A stretch of 64,000 nt of DNA from Calcarisporiella thermophila CBS 279.70 (taxonomy: Eukaryota; Calcarisporiellomycota), in the NCBI RefSeq assembly GCF_041956535.1, contig NW_027192197.1, positions 889,647-953,646 of the forward strand. The letters are read 5' to 3'. Below are positions 44,116-56,469 of the stretch, one piece after another. A program made the translations under genes and the position numbers. The first letter of the stretch is position 1. Every line of letters begins with the position of its first letter. A model generated the notes under the pieces. That model ran no database searches, was not told the DNA's origin, and was given only the letters and a program-made list of their open reading frames with translations.

Positions 44116-44627
44116 TTTCTCGAGTACATTAGCTAATGTTATATTTGAAAACAATCGAATTTTTTTGAAAATGGTAATGAAGACGCGACGCGTAAATTTC
44201 CTGCGCCATACATTCTGACAAATTAAACAACTCGCGTTTTCATTAATAAATATGCTGCCAAAATCAGACGCGCAAAGGCAAGCACTATTTATTTTTGGAG
44301 GATGCCATCTAATGAATAGAATAGGAGAATCGGAATGTTTAATTACGGCTTCGGTCTCGTTTATGACTAGTAATATTTCTAGTTTTGCGATGTGTTGGTG
44401 GGTATACACGTTTGAAACATCCAATATTATGTGCGTCTCTCTCACTTATTTGAGGATGAAAAAAATTACAAAAAGTCGGTGCTTTTTATTCTATCGTAAA
44501 CTTGTCTTAGGTTGCCTAGTTTCTACGAACGAATTGTCTAGGTAATTCAAATATATATACCGCATGTGGCCACTGAGTGCTCTGACAATGTCCACCACAG
44601 CCAGCAATTCTAGTAATGAATGTTTCT
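44116..44627. promoter_or_regulatory. RAD18 promoter and LYS9 3' flank
   Basis: Contains tandem MluI-box cores gacgcgacgcgt (44182-44193) near the RAD18 start. The remainder is AT-rich. No gene supported; a rightward ORF at 44252-44545 has no recognisable features. Confidence 0.55.
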
Positions 44628-46510
44628 TTACAGGGTCGCCTCAATAACGTGAACGCCTTCCTTTTCTAGCAATTCCATAATGGGGTTATTAATCTCAGGA
44701 GTCATAGGTGCGAGGACACCGCGCTCTTTGAGAACCCCATCCAGGATGAGCTGCACAGCAATCCCACAGGGGACACCGACTGTTCGAGCCATCGCACTGT
44801 CTCCACCTGGAACTCCATACTCAAGTAATGTAGAAGTACGCGTTTGCTGTCCAATAGTAAGGTGAGTTTAGTTTTAATTACAAACTTGCACGGGCGAAGG
44901 GGCCTCATTTACCTTGGTGCCATCCTTTAGCTCTACTTCGAATTTATGCTGGAGCATAATCATATCACGCTCGCGCTCCCCATAGCTCATCTTCTCTTCG
45001 AGAGTTGCACACAAGGTATCTAAGTAGTTTCCGCGGCGATGCACAGGTGTTTGTGAGAAAAGTCCAAGCCTGGATATCCGTAAAGTAGATAAGCGTGAAT
45101 GTGAAATTACATGGAAATAGAATCCAATATAATCTTACCATTTCATCCCTTCAAGGACACGCTCCACTTGCTCGGAGGGGAGATTTAATTTGGCAATGAT
45201 CGAATTTCGTAATTTGCTAATCAGCGGAGTATAAGCCGGTTTAGTATAAATGTGAATCTTGAAAAGGCTGTGCTCAAAATAAAATACCTTTCTTCTGTGC
45301 TATTGACATTCAAGAGCTGAGCAAGCGTTTGCGCCCAAGTGATTTCAGAAGACTCCTTCTGCAAGAAAGCGACTTCAGTGTCGTCTAGCAGGCCAATATC
45401 AACAAGGGCCTTGATAAATTCAGGGAAGCCTTGGTAGCGAAGGGTTCCGCGACAGATAGTGTGGGCCTCAGGGATATTGTAGCGTTCTTTGTACGGAGTG
45501 CTGTCGCGATTTGCGTACGCGACAAAAGCAAACGCAGGATAGATATAATACGGCTTAGCCGAAGACATCAATTCCTTCCCTGGGATCTCGACGACCTGGA
45601 AGTAAAGCGCAGTCGCGAATTAGTTTCAAATAAATGGGTAGTATAGCGAACTAAGCAAATATTAACCTTGCCGTTCTCATAGAACTTGGCATTATTTTTC
45701 AACGCCAGAAGAACCCCCCTCGATGACCAGCTGAATTTGTAGCCAAGAGGATTATTAGAGGCCTCAGGAGCGGGCAAACCACCGCAGAAAGAGAGGAAGG
45801 AGAGGATTTTTCCACCTTCCTTGTGGACTTCATCAATAGTTTTCACGGCGTATAAGTGGTCAATTCCGGGATCGAGTCCAATCTCGTTCATGACCGTGAC
45901 TCCTGCTTGCTTTGCACTTAACAGAGGAAAATGGAGTGGATATTCAAGTCTATACAAGCATCCATTATACAATTGAACTTACGCTTCATCAAAAGCCATC
46001 ATTGCTGGAGAGACATAAGATGTCGTAACAACGTGCTTCTTAAACTTGATAGCTGTTTTGATGACGGTCGCATGATGAATATAAGGAATCAAGCTAAAGA
46101 TATAATTTAGTTAAGAAACGCGGATTTACAGCTGAAAATTAGTCAGCCTTACCTAATGACAAGATCGTGCTGAGAAACCAACTCATCAAAAGCTTTCTCA
46201 TCGTTAATATCGAGAGAGACAGCTTTCGTGCGCTCAAATTGTTGGGCAAGGGCTTGAGCTTTTTCAATTCGCCTCGAGGCTAATTAGGAAAAAAATAAAA
46301 ATGCGTTATATAGAGTTCAGTAACAAATGAAAGAGAGAAGAAGAACTACCAATCGTGATGTGATTCTCGGGACGACGCAGAATATATTCGGCAGCAGGGC
46401 GGGCAACGTAACCTGCACCAAGGAGCAGAATGTTCCTAAGTAGGGAATAGTTATAAGCCGATTGAGAAATGCTGCTGATTAAGGGAGACTACATACTTTT
46501 GGGATGCCAT
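44628..46510 (-). CDS. LYS9: Saccharopine dehydrogenase (NADP+, L-glutamate forming)
   Basis: About nine exons. It starts MASQK, then NILLLGAGYVARPAAEYILR (NADP-binding Rossmann), LVISLIPYIHHATVIKTAIK, TSYVSPAMMAFDEA, NEIGLDPGIDHLYAVKTIDE, FCGGLPAPEASNNPLGYKFS, WSSRGVLLALKNNAKFYENG, TICRGTLRYQGFPEFIKALV, ERDMIMLQHKFEVELKDGTK, MARTVGVPCGIAVQLILDG, and ends VHVIEATL. The match to yeast LYS9 is near-continuous. It forms saccharopine from aminoadipate semialdehyde and glutamate, the penultimate step of the fungal alpha-aminoadipate lysine pathway. It is divergent from SMC1 with 237 bp between starts. Confidence 0.97.
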
Positions 46511-46747
46511 GTTGTTTTGCTTTTATAAAAGTGGTTCTATTTAGTATCGAGGTGAGTTAGAGAGTTGAGACGTAAGATATATCTTAATCAAAGCTCTGAT
46601 TATCTGTGGGAAAATCAATCTTCGTGGCAATTTATGTGACGAGTTTTTGTGATTCATTAGCGGTGGCGCATTCAATTTAACGCGACCACGAAATTATTCC
46701 GTTTTTTTTTTTCCCGCTACGCGTCGATAAAGTAGGCAAATGTTGAA
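46511..46747. promoter_or_regulatory. Divergent promoter LYS9 / SMC1 with MluI-box cores
   Basis: 237 bp. ACGCGT at 46719-46724 ends 23 bp before the SMC1 ATG, and a second core ACGCG lies at 46680-46684. A T-run (46700-46712) separates them. No clear TGACTC (Gcn4-type) site toward LYS9 was seen. Confidence 0.6.
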
Positions 46748-49700
46748 ATGGGGCGACTAGTGAGACTCGAATTGGAAAATTTCAAGTCCTATAAGGGGCA
46801 TCAAATGATTGGGCCCTTTCATAACTTTACTTCGGTGATCGGACCAAATGGTGCAGGTAGGCTACCATCTTCGAGCTCCTCCATTTACAATTACCTATTG
46901 TAAAATTGTTTAACTACTCTTCTAAATTAAGGAAAATCAAATCTTATGGACGCTATATCATTCGTACTCGGCGTACGATCACTCCACCTCCGTTCGATGC
47001 ATCTTAAAGATTTAGTGTATCGAGGAGCAGGAGATCAAGAAGAAAGCGACAAATTAGCGGATCCAACCAATTTTCCCCAAAAGGCATATGTAATGGCAGT
47101 ATATGAAGACGACAACGGAGAGGAAATTATCTTTAAGCGCACGTAAGTTACTCCATGAGGATAGAGGCTTAAGGGGGGGGGGAGGCAGAATGACTGATAG
47201 TGTTGTACCTAGTATCTCCATATCTGGCTCAAGTGAATATCGTATAAATAACATTGTCGTCAGCTTTAATCAGTATAACGAAGCTCTGGAGCGGGAGAAT
47301 ATTCTTGTGAAAGCTCGAAATTTCCTGGTATTTCAAGGCGATGTCGAAGCAATTGCTAGTCAAAGTCCTAAAGATCTCACAAAACTTATCGAGCAAATAA
47401 GCGGGTATGCTTTCGCTTTTTTATCTTCATTTGAAGTTGATAATTTAGCGACCTTTTTTTTGCATTTGCTGCAACAGTTCATGGGAATATCGCGAAGAAT
47501 ATGAGAAGCTTAGAATTGAGTTAGAACGAGCAACAGAAAACTCTACTTTTAACCTCAATAAGAAGCGCGGGATCCATGCTGAAATCAAACAATACCAAGA
47601 GCAAAAGAACGAAGCTGAGCGTTTTGAACAAATGCAAAAAGAAAGGGTAATTAGTTAAGATCGAATTTATCCAACCATATCGTTTTTAACTAGTGTTATC
47701 CTTGTTTGTTATTGCCTTTATAAGGCGAAAGTACTCGTAGAATATTTGCTATGGAAGCTCTTTCACATTGAGAAAAACATTAAATCTCATCAAAACCAGA
47801 TAAATGAGAATAACGAGAAGATCCAACTTACCCAAGAGAAGCTGGTACGATAATTTTTTTTACTTTAATATACATGCATAGACCTAACTCGGTTATCGCA
47901 ATGTAGAATAATGCAGACAATGCGCTTAAAACCGCCCGTCGTAAACATGCAGACAAATCTCGAGATATTTTGAAGCTTGAGGATAAGACGCGAAAAAAAG
48001 AGCGGCAGCTAGAAAACAAGGTGAGCCCAGATATTCTAGAGCGCAATATAAAACATTCAGTAATCTTGCTGTATTATTCGATAGTGGCCACAACACCTGG
48101 AGCTAGAGGAAAAGATCGCACATATTAATAAGCGATTAAAACGTTCAAGGAACAATGCAGAACAGCTTCAACAAGAGTATCAACATCAGGTTAGGAAATC
48201 ATATTTTTATAGATCCAATATCGAGAGAAACCTCCCTAAACATCGAAATATTACAGGAAAGCCATATTGAGGCCCTTCAAACCGAGCTACGAAATGTAGA
48301 AAGAGCGCTACAGCAAACTGAAGGTAATGCTGATAAGCTATTTATTTTACACTTTACAAATATTCAAACTTAAACTTATGACTGCTCCTTTTTAGAATCT
48401 TTTCAGAGTATATTCATTAAAAAGGGAATAAGCCTTAGCGAAAGTGATTTGGCTGAATACAATAAGCTGTACCGTCGCTCTTCTAATCTGTAGCGAGTTG
48501 GTGTATTATACAAATTAATATTTCGTTTGTCAATTTACAGGAAGCAAGAGGTTAATCTCAAAACAGTGGACAAACAGCAGCAACTCGCCAATCTACGAAG
48601 ACAAGATAATATAACTCGTGAGTCTTTGCTCCGCATAAGTGAGAGATTGAACGAGAAAGAGAGGCAGAAAGCTCAACTCGAGGACGAGGAGAAGTCGCTC
48701 AATGCTCGAAAGAAAAAGGTTGAGTCAATATATTGTGGGACACGTAATGATTAGAAATTGTAACCTAGAATGATCTGCTAGACTGAGGACTATATCAAAC
48801 AATTGAGCGAAGATTTACAAGCTGCCCAGAAGAGTCTGCAGGATTTGGTCACTGAGCGAGAGAATATACAGTAATTATCTTTTTTAATGGTATAGCATTA
48901 AATCACTCCTCTAAGTCAATCAATCATAGAAAAATGGAAAAATATTTGAACAACGAGCTTCAGCAAACCTTGAATAAACTGCTACAAGCCCGAGTGGATC
49001 AGCATGAGTCTGAGAAGCGCCAAAGAATGAAAGAAACTCTGGACAACCTTCGACGGATTTATCCTGGTAAAGACTTCGTCATCGGTTATAATTTTGCTTT
49101 TTGATTAAGTGTTATTTTTCTACGGATTTACAGGCATCCATGGAAGAGTGAAAGATTTATGCACTCCTAATTTGCAAAAGTACAACGTTGCTGTTAGTGT
49201 GGTTCTCGGACGAAACTGGGACGCGATTATTGTGGATACCGAAAAAACGGCGATCGAATGTATTCGGGTATGAATACTGGCTTATAACTCCCCAATATTT
49301 TATCTCACCGTATATTCCTCTATGTAGTATTTGAGAGAGCAGCGAGCTGGGCACGCAACGTTTATTCCACTTGATACTATCTCGACAAAACCAATCCATC
49401 CAAAATATCGAAACTTTGTAAAAGGCGCATGGCTTGCTATTGACATTATTTCCTATGATACTTCTTTGCAAAGGGCGATGGAGTACATATGCGGTAACAC
49501 ATTAGTGTGTGAAACTATGGAAATTGCCAAATATATTTGCTATGATCGCAAAGAGCAAGTTAAGGGTAAATACAATGAAATATTTGGTAATGGATAATTT
49601 CGACAGACGTTTAAATTGTCCTATTTTAGCGGTTACTTTGGACGGAACTGTCATACATAAAAGTGGTTTAATCACTGGTGGAGAAGTTCCTAACAGAGAT

Positions 49701-52195
49701 GCAGTACGTGCGTGGGAAGATAAGAGTGTTGAAGGTATTTTTTCATATTCCCTACCGACTTTATTTGAATCCGTATCTCTCTAAATCTCCATTCTCACTA
49801 TTTTAGAGTTAAAACGCAAACGTGAAGAACTCCTCTCAAAACTTAATGAACTAAGCAAATCGAAACGCCGAGGAAATGCCGAAGAGGCATTGCAAAACGA
49901 AATTAATGGATATAGGAGCAGAATAGATTACTCAAGAGAGGATTTGGTATGAATGTCCTCTTTACTTTAGCCCTGTTTTATTTAACATACGGTGCTTATT
50001 GCTGAATTTACCTGCATCTAGGACATAACGCAAAGAAAGCTTGATAGTATTAAAGATGAGCTCAAACACGTTACGGAGGAAATCAAGGAGTTATCTAACC
50101 AACATGCAGAAGTAGGAATCACACTCATACGATGATGCTTTTTTTTTAGTTACAGTAACGTCTTATTATTTAATCCTATAAATTAGGCAAAGTCAAAAGT
50201 TGAAATAATTGAAGAACAGATTCAAACCTTGGAAAGCACCATTCATCAAGTTGAGGATGAAGTGTTCAGCGATTTTTGCAGAAAGATTAATGTTCAAAAT
50301 ATCAGAGAATACGAGGAGTTACAAATTGATGCAGCTAACACACGCGTGCGATATGCAACCCAGCAGTCAAAATTGCAGAATCAGTAAGATTACAAGCAAT
50401 TTTGTCTTTAATGTCGGCTCATTAATTTTTTTTTTCGTGAATAGAATTGATTTTGAAAAACAACAACTCAAAGAAATTGGAGACCGGATTTCCTCATTAA
50501 ATGAGCATTTGACAAAGGACGAGTCTCTACTTGCTGCCTTTGAGAAATCCCGTAACAAGCTTGGGGGGGAGATTGATAAGATTAAGGAAGAGATCAAGGC
50601 TTTACATGATGAGCAGAAGACAATGTCAGACACGCTGGCGGAACTAGCAGTAGAAGTGGAAAATCGTAAAAAAGAGGCGATGGAAGTGAGCAAGGACTTG
50701 GATAAATTAATGAAGGAAGTGGCACGAGCGGTAAATACAAATTGTACCGATTTGTTTTTCCTCGAATTTTCATGTCCTCTCGGCTTTTTACCCTTAGGAA
50801 TCAGTAATTGAGCGACTTAATGCCGAGCGCTTTTCCATTTTCCGTAAATGCAAGCTCGAGGAAATTAAACTGCCGTTAAAGAAGGGAAATCTCGAGGCAA
50901 TATCGATTGAAAGAGCGGAGGTAAGTCATTTGCCTCAGTTTACCGAGTGTAGTCTTTGCTAACCAATGTGTTTAGGCTATTTTCGGAGAGGATGAAGATG
51001 CGATGGAAGTTGATACGGAAGAAAGAGCAGCCGAGGCCCTGGGCTTTGGTGAAATTGAGGTTGATTTCAGCAGATTAGGAGCAGATAAACAGAGGGTTAG
51101 TGAAAAACAAAAATGTTATGCACATCATGTGTATATACTAACCGACCCTTTGCATGTAGGATGATAGAGGTGGAGAGATCGAAATCGAATTCCAGAATAG
51201 GATCAAGAATATCACAACCGAACTAGAGCGAATGGCACCAAATCTAAACGCGAATAATCGGTTGGTACCTTTAACAACTTGGGAAGTTGAATGGGTTGCT
51301 CATGGATTATTTTAATAGGTTGAATGAAGTGGAGAGACGATTAAGAGCCACCAAGGATGACTTTGAAGTAGCCAAACGCCGAGCAACTACTGCGAAAGAA
51401 AAATTTAATGCCATCCGCGATGAACGGTATAGTTTTTCATATTATCTGTCCCCCCTAACCCCTCATGCTTATTCTTATTTGTAACAGCTATCGACTCTTC
51501 TATGATGCTTTCTCCCATATCTCCCAGAAAATCGATCAAATTTACAAGGAGCTGACAAAGAGTAAAGTGTTCCCACTGGGTGGTACTGCCTATTTAAGCT
51601 TAGGTGATAGTGAGGTGAATATAGAGAAATTCAAATGAGGATCTCGTGACCTTTGATGATATTGAATTATTTAATCTTATTTTTTTAAGGAGCCTTACTT
51701 GGATGGAATTAAGTATCATGCAATGCCTCCAATGAAGCGTTTCCGTGATATGGAACAGCTTTCAGGAGGGGAGAAAACCATTGCCGCCCTTGCGCTTTTA
51801 TTTGCATTTCATAGGTAACGTCATGCCATTTACACAACTTTTCATATTCGCTAAAGAGATGCTTTGCAAATTAGCTATAAACCCGCGCCATTCTTTGTGC
51901 TTGATGAGGTAGATGCTGCTTTGGATAATGCTAATGTTGCACGAATCGCGAACTACATACGGAATCAAGCTGGAGAGCAGTATCAATTCATTGTAATATC
52001 ACTCAAAGCCGCATTATACGAAAAAGCAGAGGCACTTGTGGGTATTTATCGAGACCAAGATATAAATAGTAGCAAAACACTATCTCTTAGGGTAAATTAT
52101 TTCTCCCTTAATTTTTTTAAACTGTTCACTCATGACCTCATATTTTTTTTTTTTCCTTTTATTTTTTATAGTTGGATGCATATCCTGATCACTGA
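46748..52195 (+). CDS. SMC1: Cohesin subunit SMC1
   Basis: Roughly 25 introns interrupt the gene. Start [20 protein letters not shown]; Walker [24 protein letters not shown]1-specific [15 protein letters not shown] and [19 protein letters not shown]. First coiled coil (about 47500-49060). Hinge with [33 protein letters not shown] and [20 protein letters not shown]. Second coil (49800-51480), including an acidic [12 protein letters not shown] stretch. Signature [18 protein letters not shown]; Walker [21 protein letters not shown]; the end is LDAYPDH. ABC-ATPase motifs are intact. It pairs with SMC3 in the cohesin ring for sister-chromatid cohesion. AT-rich codons and dense short introns contrast with genes left of 36 kb. 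Confidence 0.97.
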
Positions 52196-52403
52196 GGGGA
52201 AGAGGAATTTTTGTTTTTTGTATTTCTTAGATCACATTGATAAAAAAAAGAAAATCCAGAAAATAATTTGTTCTATTAGTGCTTTAATGCAAACCCAGAT
52301 TTGGATTTCTACTTCAAGTTAACGTGGCGTTGAGTTTAAAGCCATTATAAGCTACACTTGTTGGGCTCAATTAAATATTTTATTTTTAATTGATAAAATA
52401 AAA

Positions 52404-53749
52404 ATGAATTGCAAGTTCAGGAATTGGAGAACTGGGACGAGAGGTCGTATTCTTTCTTACCTTAAGGACTGGATTCTTGTCATTGTGTTGCTTCTCGGCT
52501 TTTTTGCTATTGAACTTGTAGAGCCTTTTCATCGAGAATTCTCGCTAAAGGATCCCGATTTGATGCATCCTTTTGCTGTCAAAGAGCGTGTAAATCTCGT
52601 TGGACTCATGGTAAAACATTAATTTTGATGATTGTAATAATACTTGTTAATCACTGCATCCTTCTCATTCAGTTGATTTCAATTGTGGCGCCTGTCGTCG
52701 CAATCTTTTTTACCTCTATCGTCATAAGAAGAAGCCTATATGATTTTCATAATGGAGTGCTGGGTAGCTACTGTTGGCTGCTATCTTTATTTCCAACCAA
52801 TCTTACAAATCATTACTTTGTTAGGTCTACTTCTTTGCATCACCATGGTAGTAATGGTAACGGATGTATTAAAGGTCGGATATTATTTTTCCTCGAAAAG
52901 GCAAAAAGAGGGATTCCTTATATCCTTTTCTGTAAAATACCCTTATCAGGTCTCTGTGGGACGACCGCGACCAGACTTCATTGACCGCTGTCAGCCTCTG
53001 CCAGGCTCACAGGACCCCCTGTGGGCCTTATCTAATGCAACTATCTGCACGCAAACGGACTCCTACATTATTCGTGATGGGTACAAGAGCTTTCCTAGTG
53101 GGCATTCATCTTGTATGTATCATAAATCGCACGCTTTTTTTTTATATTGCGCTTCTAATCAACTGTAATCTATACGGTAGTATCATTTGGCGGTTTGACT
53201 TTCTTGTCTCTTTTCATTGCCGGGAAATTGCACGTTTTTGACCAACGTGGCCACACTTTCAAAGGATTTGTTGTTGTTCTTCCAATGATCGGAGCGGCTC
53301 TTGTGGCAATCTCGCGAATTGAAGATTATCGTCATCATCCAACCGATATCATTGCGGGCGCTATAATCGGCGTCTTGGCAGCTTATTTCAGCTATCGACA
53401 ATATTACCCGTCATTGACTTCCCCTGATTGCCACAAACCGTTTTCCCCGAGGCTACGGGACAGCATTCATCCTTTGACAGCTGATTATGATCTGAACGGA
53501 GACGAAACAGATGTGGAGGCAGCGCATCATGAAGAATTACCAAGCTCGTCGATCAGCGACATTTCGCGTCCAATCACCTTTACAGAAGATACACAAGCAC
53601 ATCAAGATTATAGAAAATATGACTCCGGGCACTTAACGATACCGATACGCATTGAAATTCCTCGCTTGCCTGATGAACAATCTTCGGCTGACAAGAGATT
53701 TGAAAAGCTCCCTGCGAGTGATAGTGATAATGAAGAGGGGAGATATTGA
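52404..53749 (+). CDS. PAP2-family lipid phosphatase (DPP1/LPP1-like)
   Basis: Multi-exon, starting MNCKFRNWRTGTRGRILSYL. Membrane helices include DWILVIVLLLGFFAIELV, SIVAPVVAIFFTSIVI, VLGLLLCITMVVMVTDVLKV, FGGLTFLSLFIAGKL and IIAGAIIGVLAAYFSYRQ. The three phosphatase motifs are complete: KVSVGRPRPDF, SFPSGHSS and SRIEDYRHHPTD. An acidic, disordered C-terminal tail follows (DSDNEEGRY end). Yeast Dpp1/Lpp1 dephosphorylate diacylglycerol pyrophosphate, phosphatidate and lysophosphatidate. It lies immediately downstream of SMC1 on the same strand and convergent with the lipase gene. Confidence 0.92.
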
Positions 53750-53931
53750 TGATATACCGTTGGCGTTTTTGTTTGCTTGCTGCAGTATTTATTTTTATAT
53801 GTTTTCTTAGGCATGTATTCAGTGTAAATATAATATTTTAAGTCTCCCGGCCATAACCAAATTAGGAAATTGTCGTTAAATTAGATCATTAAATCGTGCA
53901 GAGAATCCAGCATATACAACATCAACAAACG

Positions 53932-55350
53932 TCAGAAACCCTGGCGGGCAAGAAAGGAGACTAGTTCTGCGTAGAATTCTTTCTCGTCAAATTTACTCGA
54001 AGTCAACATTCCCATCGAATTTGTAAAATCCCCTAAATAACCATAGAGGTGAGAGGTTTGATTGACAAGAAACTTCATAAAGTCAGAGAAGGCTGGCTTA
54101 CAATGATTGCATTCTAGTGTCCCTAGATATTGTCCCCATTTCGCGCTCTTCGTGCTCACCAGTCCATCATTCTCTCCCTCGTGATTTGTCACTATTGTCC
54201 ACGGAATCCAAAGCGGATGGGCGAAGGGGATATCCTTTGCAGCTGCTCCATATGAATAATAGGCAACGTCTGGTGAATCGTTAATGGTTGGATTAAAATG
54301 CTCTCCGAGAAATTCGGTAGATAGGTTAGAAAATGCTGGGGCATCAAGCATATGGCCAATTTTGTTAATAAGCGGAGTGAAGAGTTCAACCAGTGAAAGG
54401 GAGGTGCCACTACTTGACTCCTTATTTGAACTCGATTCTTTCAATTCTGTTCGGCGGCCCTCATTTTCAGCTACAACTGTCGCCTCATGTCGCTCTCCCG
54501 AATTTAGCTTCACTGCAGCAGAAACACCCGGCGATATCTTTTCGCTCACTTTTTGGGCCGCATTCAATGTTTCAATCACCCCCACTCCGAAATGATCACG
54601 GCACCAGTCCATAAAGGAAGAACCGTGGTGAGGTGTCGAGAGGGTAGTGAGCGATAGAGGGCGATATGCATTGCAAGGAAACCGGGAGATCAGGTATCTG
54701 CAATCTAGCCCGCCCTAATAATAGCATTAATATTGGCTATGGAAGAATAACTAAATAATGAAAGATAAATTACCATTGAATGTGCAATCAAGTTAATCGG
54801 TTGATTCGGTAGTGCTGATTTAATAATACTATCTAATGCAAACGCCCGCTGCTCTATAGAACCAGCTCTAGAAAATATGGCGATATTTCAGCAAATTTAA
54901 AAGTGATTGCCGAGCGATACACAAATAATGATTACCTTGGAACTTTTGTCAAAATAATCTTACATCCCATGTTCCGTAGAAAATCTGGTACTGATCCCCA
55001 GTAGTTAATCCTTATCGCCGTCCCAAACGTAATGGTATCAAACCCAAAAAGGCCTAGAAGAGCAAAGATAAATCTTCCGAAAAAAAAAACATATACCAAA
55101 ATTACAAACCATGACAAAATACTAGTGCATGTCGCGGCGCAATATAGCGTGGTGAGGCAGTCATGCTCAACGCCTCTTTTCTCAGCTCTTCCACCCCTCG
55201 GTTTTTACAAACCCCCTCCTTTTGCGACTGTACATACTTATCCGAACTTTCGGAGATATCATGGCGAAAACGCTGTTTATGTAAGATAGAAAATGGTAGA
55301 TTGAGATTGATTGATGAACGTATATTAGAGATCGATTGTAACGCCAGCAT
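53932..55350 (-). CDS. Alpha/beta-hydrolase lipase (TGL2-like)
   Basis: Four or more exons. Start MLALQSISNIRSSINLNLPF at 55350, a Ser/Arg-containing leader that could target mitochondria. Then ALVFCHGLFGFDTITFG (oxyanion HG), DFLRNMGCKIILTKVPRAGS, the nucleophile elbow LIAHSMGGLDCRYLISRF (Ser in H-S-M-G-G), LTTLSTPHHGSSFMDWCRDH, HEGENDGLVSTKSAKWG (catalytic Asp) and LECNHC (probable catalytic His). The family is that of Pseudomonas-type lipases and yeast Tgl2. A Ser/Glu-rich insert (about residues 225-260) sits before the lid region. Likely hydrolyses acylglycerols; the location is inference. Confidence 0.87.
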
Positions 55351-56469
55351 ATTAGCACTTTACGAAGACAAGTGATAAAATGAGAAGATCTGTGAAAACC
55401 GAGTCACATATCGGCGAAAATTCGGCGGGTTGGCTGAGTGAAATTGAAACATATAGGTATATTAACTTATTATTAATAATGTCGTTAACTCTCTCTGTTT
55501 CTTGAGATATCCAGGGAGTTATTTTTCGTATTACACTGCATATGGCCACGATTTACTTGGAGTTTTCATTGTCAAAATATGGGTGGGATGGTTGTGGAAG
55601 TATTGAGTTTAGGTCTGTAACTCTAAACAGGATCCTGCGAAGCAGGATAGCAGAGTAACAATGATATCGCGCCAAACGGAGCGGCATTTGGACCCTTCGA
55701 GATAGGCATGATTCCATGTTGCATTCTAAGCAGTACGTATCATTTATTTATACTATTTGGATTTGCGGTCCAATCGATGTCCACCGACAGGTACTATCAA
55801 CACTACATCACTAATATATACTTACAAAGATATTATGGATCTTATCAAATCTTACCTCCTGCGCTAAGATACCTCGGATTTCAATCAACAGGTAGTGAAG
55901 GGAATACCCCCATGTCTAGGAGAAAATTAGTGTCTTGATGGGTATATTCTGATACGATTTAATGAACAGCTGATGAAATTCGGGATCACCTGAGAAATTA
56001 CTGCGGATAACATCACGCATTTCCGAAAGATATGTAAACTTATCCTTTTTTCCTAACTAGGGGCGTCTTGACAAACCGAGATCCTAAGTGCTTTATCTCA
56101 TTACCAAATCGTCAAGAGTTTAGCCCTAGTGATTATCAAGGGAAAATGAACTTAAAAAACTCCTCATGATAATACCATTCCCTGTGAAATAATATAATTC
56201 GACAATCCAATTTTAATTTTATTTTTCTATCTATTGCCAAACCTTTCTTATCATTTCGAAACCTGGACTGCGCCACATTTTCCCGTGCTTTTTGAGTTTT
56301 CTTGTGAAATTGAAAAATATTTCTTAACAACAAAAAAAAGTTCGTTTTTTCTGGGTGATTATTTTCTCTATTATAATCATATTACTGTTGGGGAATTTTC
56401 TTTTCTGTTTCTTTCTCTTGTTCATCTTGTTCATCACATTCCTATTCCATTTGCTCGCCTACGAAGATT
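55351..56469. other. 1.1-kb divergent intergenic region, lipase / OPI1-like
   Basis: AT-rich. It contains a perfect short hairpin ggatcctgcgaagcaggat (55630-55648). Between 55.6 and 56.1 kb, splice-compatible short reading frames can be drawn on both strands, which I do not trust. TATA-like runs are present. No gene is supported. Confidence 0.35.

Noticed and set aside
55600-56060. Splice-compatible exon chains on both strands (for example RYYGSYQILPPALRYLGFQS on plus, and WGYSLHYLLIEIRGILAQE on minus)
   Set aside because: Mutually overlapping models can be drawn on both strands with equally good GT-AG sites, none matches a family I know, and AT-rich DNA supplies such sites by chance.
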